A stretch of DNA of 33,713 nucleotides from assembly GCA_944350275.1 (NCBI GenBank), contig CALVOK010000023.1, positions 1 through 33,713 of the forward strand, read 5' to 3'. Position 1 is the first letter of the stretch, and each line of letters opens with the position of its first letter. Origin of the DNA: an uncultured Clostridia bacterium. GTDB taxonomy: Bacteria > Bacillota > Clostridia > Christensenellales > UBA1242. The notes beneath the pieces are model-generated. The model worked only from the letters and a program-made list of their open reading frames with translations, was not told the origin of the DNA and ran no database searches. Below, one piece after another: positions 27,002 through 33,713 of the stretch. Position numbers and translations under genes: made by a program.

Positions 27002-27262
27002 TTAGTTGTTGCTGGTTAAGTCTTTGTTTTTGGTGTTTAAGAAGCTGTAAACACTTTTTGCTGATAAATTACTCATATCGCCGTTGTTGTTGGCGTATTC
27101 GAGCAAATCGTGGGCTAAGATAAAGGCTATGTCTTTTACTTGTTCACGAGATAGTTTGCATTCTCCGTATCTTAATACTTTAGTATTAAGACAGCAGTTT
27201 GCTGTGTTATCAGGCAGAATTTTGTCTAAGCAACAACTAAATTGGTCAATAACATTCTTCAT
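27002..27262 (-). CDS. Small hypothetical protein
   Basis: 86 residues, no membrane segment or signal peptide, two CC pairs in the first 25 residues and a helical centre (QVKDIAFILAHDLLEYANNN). No family recognised. It is framed by an extended -10 promoter (27349-27357) and a strong terminator, so it is probably expressed alone. The bases before the ATG at 27262 lack a good ribosome binding site, which lowers confidence in the exact start. Its place beside a recombinase and a peptidase suggests accessory cargo. Confidence 0.5.
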   Translation of the reverse strand: MKNVIDQFSCCLDKILPDNTANCCLNTKVLRYGECKLSREQVKDIAFILAHDLLEYANNNGDMSNLSAKSVYSFLNTKNKDLTSNN

Positions 27263-27348
27263 AGTTCATTTTTTTATTTAAATGATATCTATGCTAGCCG
27301 CTATTGACTTCAACCCTTGACTTCTTGCACCGTTAAGAAGCCATTTTT

Positions 27349-27357
27349 AGTATAGCA
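27349..27357 (-). promoter_or_regulatory. Extended -10 promoter of the 86-residue gene
   Basis: On the minus strand the sequence TGCTATACT is a near-consensus extended -10 box (TGnTATAAT). No good -35 is seen, as is allowed for this promoter type. The leader to the ATG would be about 80 bases. Confidence 0.5.
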
Positions 27358-27426
27358 TACTTTCATAAATTTTGGGGTGTATTTGACAAAAATAGACAAA
27401 CTGGGCTTCACAGTTGTAATAGGTCT

Positions 27427-27548
27427 GGGGAGCGATTCAAAATTGCACCACGCACCCTTTTAGGGTGAAACATCGAAAAAGCCTTATTTTATAAGGGTTT
27501 TTAAGGGGTGAAAAGTGCATTTTGAGTCCGCTCCTTATCCTGCTCCCC
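27427..27548. repeat. Imperfect inverted-repeat element, MITE-like or structured RNA
   Basis: The left arm GGGGAGCGATTCAAAATTGC plus AC (27427-27448) pairs with GTGCATTTTGAGTCCGCTCC (27515-27534) with a few mismatches, and GCTCCCC (27542-27548) repeats the outermost part. Inside are a 6-bp hairpin CACCCT-TTT-AGGGTG (27453-27467) and a second stem of about 10 bp with one mismatch (27476-27502). The whole block can fold as one branched cruciform or RNA. It carries no reading frame. Confidence 0.6.
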
Positions 27549-27596
27549 AAAATTTTATATAATTTCTTGTCGAAATCATCTTTTTAAGCAATAAAA

Positions 27597-27627
27597 AACA
27601 CCCAAACTTTTTATTTGTTTGAGTGTT
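27597..27627 (-). terminator. Intrinsic terminator of the peptidase gene
   Basis: Arms AACACCCAAAC (27597-27607) and GTTTGAGTGTT (27617-27627), 11 bp with one G:T pair, followed by a T-run on the minus strand, just past the peptidase stop. Confidence 0.85.
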
Positions 27628-27633
27628 GCGTTT

Positions 27634-28734
27634 TTATAAAGTTCTTTCTTCTTGTTCATGTTTATTTTCATTTGTTTTAGTAGTTATATAATCTTCAACC
27701 ACACAAGCGAAATCTTGTCCGAGCAAATCTTCACATGCACTATCTAGGGTTAGTTTATGAGTTTTATCCAAATATACTTGAAGTTTATTTAGCATTTCGA
27801 CTTGTGTTTGGTGATTTGTTGCTTTTTCAAAATTCCTAATCCATTGGTCTGCGACAATTCTACCGACTACATATCTAAACATATAAGAACTGCATTTATC
27901 ATCGTCATGCATTTTTTTCACTCGATCGACAAGTCTGTTTTGATTATTGTTCTGCAAATCCTTAACCAATCTATCCAAACTTTCATAACTCACAGGACAT
28001 GGAAGACTTTTGATTATATCTCTTTCTTCTCTAATTAGGTTAATTTCACTTAATAAACTTGCCTGTTGACCTTTCTCATAATTTTCCAAATCTTCATTTG
28101 TGTAAAGTCCTTTTTTTACCAAAAATCTATTGAAAAGTCGTTCGATTATATGGCTTTCAATTTCACCAACACAGTCCCTTTCAAAACTTTTTTGCGTATA
28201 TTTATCAATCTCTTGTTCTGGAACATTTGAACGTATCATTTCAATTAAATGCTGATGATGAGAGCTTAGAGCATGACCTAGTTCATGTGCAGTTGTTCTC
28301 AAATCATCAAGAGAATTGTGGATATAAACATTAAAATCAAGAAAAGTGTGTCTTCCTGAATGACCAACACTACTTGAATGATTGTCTCCCTTTTTTACAG
28401 AAATAAAATTAACATGAGTCCCACCATTGCTATCAATAAAATAAGGATGTGTTTTGTTAAGAATTTGTCTAACTTGTTCCGCTTTTTGTGGCATATATAG
28501 TGAAAAAAATTCATTCATACAATTTGAAATATTTTGTTCGTTTAATTGAATATCTCTATCGTGTTTCGATTGTTCAAATATGATAGTATCTTCAACTTGA
28601 GCAATTAAATCTAGTAATGATGTGTTATTTGTATCTGGCTCTGTTAAAAATCTTAAAAATCCATGGGCATTCACTTTTGCACACTTTGCATCAAACTCTT
28701 GAGCATACTGTTTTGTCACCTTAAATTTGAACAT
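27634..28734 (-). CDS. Compact M3-like zinc metallopeptidase
   Basis: 366 residues with no signal peptide. The zinc motif is HELGH (150-154). The segment VGEIESHIIE (189-198) aligns by eye with the VAEVASTxNE helix of M3 oligoendopeptidases, making Glu191 the likely third ligand and the enzyme a gluzincin. Near the C-terminus SYMFRYVVGRIVADQW resembles the conserved Y..Y..G...A helix of M3 enzymes. M3 peptidases are usually about 560-700 residues, so this protein is a shortened form, mainly a catalytic core with a short N-terminal part. ATG 28732-28734 has AAGGAG at good spacing. It is divergent from the recombinase gene. The substrate is unknown: a cytoplasmic peptide hydrolase or a toxin-like effector are both possible. 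Confidence 0.65.
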   Translation of the reverse strand: MFKFKVTKQYAQEFDAKCAKVNAHGFLRFLTEPDTNNTSLLDLIAQVEDTIIFEQSKHDRDIQLNEQNISNCMNEFFSLYMPQKAEQVRQILNKTHPYFIDSNGGTHVNFISVKKGDNHSSSVGHSGRHTFLDFNVYIHNSLDDLRTTAHELGHALSSHHQHLIEMIRSNVPEQEIDKYTQKSFERDCVGEIESHIIERLFNRFLVKKGLYTNEDLENYEKGQQASLLSEINLIREERDIIKSLPCPVSYESLDRLVKDLQNNNQNRLVDRVKKMHDDDKCSSYMFRYVVGRIVADQWIRNFEKATNHQTQVEMLNKLQVYLDKTHKLTLDSACEDLLGQDFACVVEDYITTKTNENKHEQEERTL

Positions 28735-28870
28735 ATGTAATTCTCCTTAATCAAATATATTGTATCATAAATAGTAAAATTTTGGAACTACTTTATTGCA
28801 AATTTTGTCAAAGGGGCTGATTTTTCTTTTGTTTTGTGTTAAGATTAGTCTAACAAAGGAGTATTTAGTT

Positions 28871-30469
<1,599 letters not shown>

Positions 30470-30522
30470 ATATTTTTTGTTTTTTATAATGAAAATGTTA
30501 ATCATTTAATTTATACTTTTAT

Positions 30523-30551
30523 ATTATAAACAAAATTAGTGTCTTTTGCAA
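30523..30551 (-). promoter_or_regulatory. Strong SigA promoter of tRNA-Leu
   Basis: On the minus strand TTGCAA, a 17-base spacer, then a perfect TATAAT, about 50 bases upstream of the tRNA 5' end. Confidence 0.8.
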
Positions 30552-30631
30552 GTATTTTTTGTTTATTTTATTAAATTAATTTCTTATAATTTTTATAAAC
30601 AAAATTTTTTTAAAAATTTGCATATATAATA

Positions 30632-30660
30632 TTGAAAAATTGTAATTTTTATGTTACAAT
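30632..30660 (+). promoter_or_regulatory. SigA promoter of the 30683 gene
   Basis: TTGAAA (30632-30637), a 17-base spacer, TACAAT (30655-30660) with TG one base upstream (extended -10). The upstream TTG of the longer reading frame is this -35 box, so the frame's first 17 codons are not coding. Confidence 0.8.
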
Positions 30661-30682
30661 TTTTGTTCATAGAGGAGAAATA

Positions 30683-31636
30683 ATGCAAAATTATAATTAT
30701 ATAAATATTGATAAAGAGACAAAAAAGTTTTTCAAAAGAGCAAAGATTAAAAAGAATGATAATTTATCAGAAATAAATGATAAAATAATTTGTTATGTAT
30801 CAAAAATGGGTAAGAGACTTGATATTGATAGTGTTTATTTGCTTGAAAATCAACTTTCTGACTCCAAATTTATGATAAAATTATTTAGAGCAAATAGTGA
30901 CCTTATTCTGATTTTTTCAAATTTAAATAAAAATCTTACACATAATGAAAATTTTGCATTAGATTATTTGAATATTGTATTACATAAAAAACTACCAGTA
31001 AATATTTATCATATGGCATTTTCTCAATTTACTAATTTACTTAAAAATCCCACTTTTCTTTCAAAAGTTATAGAAAAATTTTCTGATTTTAATATAATTT
31101 CAATTATTTACAAACTTTTTGTTAATGTTAAAGAAGACTCATCAAAGCAAAAATATTATAATATTATTTGTGATATTCCAACCCAGTTATTATGTGAACA
31201 GGCAAGACAATTCGGCTGTGAGGTTTTGCTTTATTTGCCAAAAAATATTCCAAATTACAATAAAATTATTTCGTATGCGATAGAAAAGGATGGATTCAAA
31301 GCATTAAGTTATTTAGATATTGATGATGTCATAGATAATAAGGAACTAATTTTAAAAGCATATCAACTTTTTGGGAAAGAAGCACTTTCTTATTATCTTG
31401 AATTTTCTTTAAATCCAATTCACAAGAGTGTTTATGTTGAGGATGGAAAAGTTAGTTGTAAAATAGACTATGATGAAAAGTGTGCCGAAGTCCAAAAGAT
31501 GCTATTTCAGTCGGCAGAAATAGAAAAAATTTATGAGGACAACAACAGCAACATAAATTGGAAAGATAAGAGAGTTAAAGAAAAAGTTGAAAGATATAAA
31601 AATGATGTTCAAGACGATGAAATAGAGAAAAATTAA
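30683..31636 (+). CDS. Helical-repeat protein of unknown function
   Basis: 317 residues from ATG 30683, preceded by AGAGGAG. No signal peptide or membrane segment. The product is Lys/Asn/Ile-rich and mainly helical, with segments such as KIISYAIEKDGFKALSYLD and KELILKAYQLFGKEALSY. These resemble the helical units of DUF4116-type repeats, a weak likeness judged by eye. The acidic, charged tail (about 280-317) may be disordered. It has its own promoter and a terminator overlapping its stop, so it is a single-gene unit right outside the island. Confidence 0.7.
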   Translation: MQNYNYINIDKETKKFFKRAKIKKNDNLSEINDKIICYVSKMGKRLDIDSVYLLENQLSDSKFMIKLFRANSDLILIFSNLNKNLTHNENFALDYLNIVLHKKLPVNIYHMAFSQFTNLLKNPTFLSKVIEKFSDFNIISIIYKLFVNVKEDSSKQKYYNIICDIPTQLLCEQARQFGCEVLLYLPKNIPNYNKIISYAIEKDGFKALSYLDIDDVIDNKELILKAYQLFGKEALSYYLEFSLNPIHKSVYVEDGKVSCKIDYDEKCAEVQKMLFQSAEIEKIYEDNNSNINWKDKRVKEKVERYKNDVQDDEIEKN

Positions 31637-31658
31637 ACACCTAAATAGGTGTTTTTTT
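31635..31658 (+). terminator. Intrinsic terminator
   Basis: AAACACCT (31635-31642), loop AAAT, AGGTGTTT (31647-31654) and a T-run to 31658. It overlaps the stop codon of the 30683 gene. Confidence 0.85.
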
Positions 31659-31708
31659 AAAAAAATATGAATTTTTTACAACATAAAGACAAAAAATAAT
31701 TCAAAAAG

Positions 31709-31738
31709 TTTACTTTTTAAACTTATTTATGATATTAT
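31709..31738 (+). promoter_or_regulatory. Promoter of the membrane protein-SDR pair
   Basis: TTTACT (31709-31714) and TATTAT (31733-31738) with an extended TG one base before the -10 box. The spacer is 18 bases, or 17 if the -35 is read as TTACTT. Confidence 0.55.
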
Positions 31739-31761
31739 TAGTTTATAATATAGGGGAAGTT

Positions 31762-32160
31762 ATGGAAAGTTATATTAAAAAAATTAATGATAGAGTAAGA
31801 GCAAAACATGATGAAAAACAGGCAAAAAAAATAAAACTTATATATCTCATATCTGGGGGAGTGACATTGGGGATAGGAATTGCAGGTTTTTTAGCATCTT
31901 TGATAACTTTTATAGTTATGTTTTTAAACCATGACACAGAAAGTGCCTTCGTTGCATGGATGGTTGCTTTGCCATTTATTGTGATGATAGTTGTCGGCTC
32001 TGTTTTGACGAGAATTGGTGATATGCTTCTTAGGGATGAGGAAATCTTGCAGGTCGAAATTGAAAAACAAGAGGCAAAACAAGCGATAAAAGATAAAAAA
32101 TCAAATAAAAAAATTGAAAAAATGAATAAAAAGCAAAATAACAAGAAAGAAAAGGAGTAA
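31762..32160 (+). CDS. Small two-helix membrane protein with charged tail
   Basis: 132 residues from ATG 31762, with AGGGGAAG upstream. A charged N-terminus is followed by two membrane segments (about 25-52 and 62-84), then a Lys/Glu-rich coiled-coil-like tail, so both ends are probably cytoplasmic. No family recognised. The stop is two bases before the SDR start and carries its ribosome binding site (AAGGAG), so translation of the two is coupled. Confidence 0.7.
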   Translation: MESYIKKINDRVRAKHDEKQAKKIKLIYLISGGVTLGIGIAGFLASLITFIVMFLNHDTESAFVAWMVALPFIVMIVVGSVLTRIGDMLLRDEEILQVEIEKQEAKQAIKDKKSNKKIEKMNKKQNNKKEKE

Positions 32161-32162
32161 GA

Positions 32163-32951
32163 ATGAAAAGTATTGCTATAATCACAGGTGCATCCTCAGG
32201 AATTGGAAGAGAATTTGTAAAACAACTAGATGGTCAGTTTGATGAGATTTGGGGAATAGGTCTAGGTCAAGAGGCGCTTGATAAAGTCAAAGAGGAGACT
32301 AAAACTTCTTTTGTTGGACTCGAGTTAGATTTAACTAAAGAAGAAAACTTCGAAAAAATTGTAAAAATGTTAGAGGAAGAAAAACCTAATGTTAAATTTT
32401 TAGCAAATTGTTCAGGATTTGGAAAGTTTGGCAGATACGATGAAATAAATATTAAGGATTCTGCTAACATGGTGGACTTAAATTGCAAGGCGCTTGTGCT
32501 TATGACGGAATATGTTTTGCCATTTATGAGTGAAGGGGCGAGTATTGTTGAAATTGCATCTGTCGCCGGATTTCAACCTATTCCTTATATGGCTGTTTAT
32601 GGCGCAAGCAAGGCTTTTGTTGTAAGTTATGCAAGAGCAATAAATCAAGAACTGAAATCGCGAAAGATAAAAGTTACCTGTGTATGTCCATTCTGGACTA
32701 AAACTGCTTTCTTTGATAGGGCAAAAGACACAAAGGCAACAAATGAAGTAGTTTCGTATTATGCCGCAATGTACAAAGCGGAAGATGTTGTAAGAAAGGC
32801 AATAAAGGACAGCAAAAAAGGAAAGGAACTGTCAATATGTGGCTTTATTGCAAGAAGTCAGGTAAGACTTGTTAGTATTTCCCCTAAAAAATTTGTTATG
32901 GCAACTTGGATAAGACAACAAAAACTAAAAAAGAAGTATAAAAACAAGTAG
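32163..32951 (+). CDS. Short-chain dehydrogenase/reductase
   Basis: A 262-residue NAD(P)-dependent oxidoreductase of the classical SDR type. The cofactor motif TGASSGIG is at 8-15, NCSG takes the place of the NAAG/NNAG motif, and catalytic Ser133, Tyr146 and Lys150 have the classical spacing (YGASK). The C-terminal part (about 225-262) is basic and may contact the membrane, a feature of the DltE/YqjQ-like group. The substrate is unknown. It is translationally coupled to a small membrane protein, which could place it at the membrane. The terminator is at 33102-33127. Confidence 0.88.
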   Translation: MKSIAIITGASSGIGREFVKQLDGQFDEIWGIGLGQEALDKVKEETKTSFVGLELDLTKEENFEKIVKMLEEEKPNVKFLANCSGFGKFGRYDEINIKDSANMVDLNCKALVLMTEYVLPFMSEGASIVEIASVAGFQPIPYMAVYGASKAFVVSYARAINQELKSRKIKVTCVCPFWTKTAFFDRAKDTKATNEVVSYYAAMYKAEDVVRKAIKDSKKGKELSICGFIARSQVRLVSISPKKFVMATWIRQQKLKKKYKNK

Positions 32952-33101
32952 AAATTTATTGTTTAACCATTTAGTATTAAAACTATTTGTAAGTTTGGAA
33001 CTGATGGTTGCTTAGATTTATAAGCATAAAATAGACAAGATTTAAAAACAAACTTTTAATACCAATAAAATGTGAAAAAATATTCAATATTCTTCTAAAG
33101 C

Positions 33102-33127
33102 AAAGGTGGACAAGTCCACCTTTTTTT
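33102..33127 (+). terminator. Intrinsic terminator of the SDR operon
   Basis: A perfect stem AAAGGTGGA / TCCACCTTT with loop CAAG, followed by a run of T, 150 bases after the SDR stop. Confidence 0.9.
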
Positions 33128-33170
33128 AATAAATCCTTATGAACGTTGGGGGATGCTGTACAGGTCGGTA

Positions 33171-33226
33171 GCCCTTTTTGGTGATAAATTTTTACGAAGT
33201 ACTACAATTTGCTTGACAAAAAGGGC
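33171..33226. repeat. 10-bp inverted repeat flanking the -35 region
   Basis: GCCCTTTTTG (33171-33180) and CAAAAAGGGC (33217-33226) are perfect inverted copies 36 bases apart. The right copy overlaps the last bases of the TTGACA box, so it could be a regulator site or part of the repeat cassette. Confidence 0.6.
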
Positions 33227-33240
33227 GGGGGGGGTAAAAT
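33213..33240 (+). promoter_or_regulatory. Promoter with a G8 tract in the spacer, possibly phase-variable
   Basis: A perfect TTGACA (33213-33218) and TAAAAT (33235-33240) are separated by 16 bases that end in a run of eight G (33227-33234). In an AT-rich genome such a G-run stands out. Gain or loss of one G would change the spacer to 17 or 15 bases and so raise or lower promoter strength, the known mechanism of phase-variable promoters. Expected transcripts start near 33247 and have a leader of about 440 bases before the gene at 33691. Confidence 0.55.
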
Positions 33241-33273
33241 AGGGTATCAAAAAAATTTTTGATACCCTATTTT
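33236..33273. repeat. 18-bp perfect palindrome overlapping the -10 box
   Basis: AAAATAGGGTATCAAAAA (33236-33253), a 2-base centre and TTTTTGATACCCTATTTT (33256-33273) are exact inverted copies. The left arm contains most of the -10 box of the G8 promoter, so a transcript from that promoter cannot form the full hairpin. It could be a bidirectional terminator for other transcripts, an operator, or a recombination site. Confidence 0.85.
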
Positions 33274-33298
33274 TAAATCGTCTAGAATGTAGAAAAAA

Positions 33299-33471
33299 TT
33301 GGGGAGGCACCCAACTTTCTTAACGCGGGCACGACTTGCAAGGCAAGTCTGACCGCTAAAAGTCGTATTTCTGCGAGTACCTCTTGAAATACTTTTGGTT
33401 CCCCACCCAGTCTCCCTCCGACCCCTTGAAATTTACTCTGTAAATTTCTGCGTAATAAGGACCCCAAGGGG
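33299..33471 (+). ncRNA. Candidate structured leader RNA with alternative helices
   Basis: GC-rich compared with its surroundings and densely foldable. The stem GACTTGC (33333-33339) / GCAAGTC (33343-33349) is extended by GCGG (33325-33328) / CCGC (33353-33356). ACGACTT (33331-33337) can instead pair with AAGTCGT (33360-33366), so the two helices exclude each other. CCCCTTG (33422-33428) / CAAGGGG (33465-33471) encloses GAAATTTA (33428-33435) / TAAATTTC (33441-33448), and CCCCAAGGGG (33462-33471) is a competing local hairpin. It does not match the T-box or any other riboswitch motif I recognise. It could be a cis-regulatory RNA or simply part of a dispersed repeat. Confidence 0.4.
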
Positions 33472-33472
33472 T

Positions 33473-33496
33473 GAATTTCTGATAAAATATGCTAAT
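33473..33496 (+). repeat. Tail of the repeated upstream cassette (copy 2)
   Basis: Matches positions 1-24 at 21 of 24 bases. It directly follows the structured block, which suggests that the gene at 66 is preceded by the same block outside the window. Confidence 0.5.
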
Positions 33497-33529
33497 TTTA
33501 AAAAATTTTTATAAAAATCTAAAGATTAT

Positions 33530-33546
33530 GCCGTCAAAGTGACGGC
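33530..33546 (+). repeat. Perfect 7-bp hairpin in the leader
   Basis: GCCGTCA (33530-33536), loop AAG, TGACGGC (33540-33546). It lies between the structured block and the ribosome binding site of the gene at 33691. No T-run follows, so it is not a terminator. Confidence 0.6.
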
Positions 33547-33690
33547 ACAACAAATATTTAATAAATTTAAAATGTTAAAATAGGGTAAAAAACAACAATG
33601 GACAGTCGAGATATAATAACAAAAAAATGGCTTTATATAAATAATTACTTAAAAAATATACAAAATAAAATAAAAAATAAGGAGTGATTT

Positions 33691-33713
33691 ATGAAAACAT
33701 TAAGACTTAAGTT
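33691..33713 (+). CDS. Start of a second surface-protein gene (partial)
   Basis: ATG 33691 follows AAGGAG at 33679-33684. The seven codons present give MKTLRLK, which differs by one conservative change from the first seven residues of the gene at 66 (MKTLKLK), and the nucleotide sequence is nearly the same. It is probably a paralogue with the same signal peptide. The rest is outside the window. Confidence 0.65.

Larger units (their letters stand above)
27263..27633. other. Non-coding gap holding promoter, inverted-repeat element and terminator
   Basis: No gene was seen in these 371 bases. From right to left they hold the peptidase terminator (27597-27627), the 120-bp imperfect palindromic element (27427-27548) and the promoter and roughly 80-base leader of the 86-residue gene. 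Confidence 0.6.
32952..33690. other. Structured intergenic region before a second surface-protein gene
   Basis: This 739-base gap contains the SDR terminator, a GC-rich block rich in inverted repeats (33171-33471), a further hairpin, a perfect TATAAT (33612-33617) without a good -35, and the ribosome binding site AAGGAG at 33679-33684. The part from 32952 to 33100 is AT-rich with nothing recognised. The 61-codon minus-strand frame at 33282-33467 is not considered a gene. Confidence 0.6.

Noticed and set aside
27383..27420. TTGACA at about 27383 as a plus-strand promoter.
   Set aside because: No -10 box at a workable distance; the next TGTAAT is about 25 bases away.
28796..28870. Upstream extension of the serine recombinase.
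   Set aside because: The catalytic Ser belongs about ten residues from the start, and AAAGGAG precedes ATG 28871.
33282..33467. A 61-codon minus-strand frame in the structured block.
   Set aside because: It starts with TTG, has no ribosome binding site, and its bases are explained by the inverted repeats.

Overview
The window is 33.7 kb of AT-rich bacterial DNA with strong Shine-Dalgarno sites, SigA-type promoters, lipobox lipoproteins and bacterial housekeeping genes (typA, dnaB, gltX, uppP). It looks like an uncultured low-GC Bacillota chromosome, probably a gut Clostridia-type lineage. That placement rests on protein style, not on a marker phylogeny. TGG serves as Trp throughout and TGA terminates at least one operon gene, so the standard bacterial code applies.

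Layout. 1-2400: a secreted protein with a TasA-like front half and BspA-type leucine-rich repeats, then a very AT-rich gap with a strong hairpin terminator. 2430-13152: a giant 3250-residue lipoprotein built of Fn3-like modules plus a C-terminal beta-helix (GLUG-like) region, followed by a lipoprotein that also has a C-terminal membrane anchor. 13241-19036: typA, then a tight operon of a small membrane protein, dnaB, a membrane-anchored extracytoplasmic protein and a lipoprotein. 19055-24333: gltX, then uppP with a P2A calcium-type ATPase. 24503-25695: an alpha/beta hydrolase with its own promoter and terminator.

25700-30470 is an accessory island. Its minus strand holds a truncated dual-OB-type pseudogene, a broken C-terminal piece of a polymorphic toxin with a HINT-like pre-toxin motif, and a directly coupled small acidic gene that is probably its immunity protein. 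It also holds an 86-residue unknown, a 120-bp imperfect inverted-repeat element and a compact M3-like zinc peptidase. On the plus strand a serine recombinase runs, in frame, through the terminator of a tRNA-Leu(UAG) gene and into the tRNA gene itself. 30632-32951 returns to ordinary genes: a helical unknown, a small membrane protein and an SDR dehydrogenase.

33100-33713 is the most unusual part. After a terminator comes a GC-rich block packed with inverted repeats. It contains a SigA promoter whose spacer carries a run of eight G, an 18-bp perfect palindrome overlapping the -10 box, and mutually exclusive helices downstream. The block precedes the start of a second gene with the same signal peptide as the gene at position 66. 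The last bases of the block recur at positions 1-24, so the two paralogous surface-protein genes probably share this cassette. My reading, an inference, is a phase-variable, structured-leader control region for a family of surface proteins.
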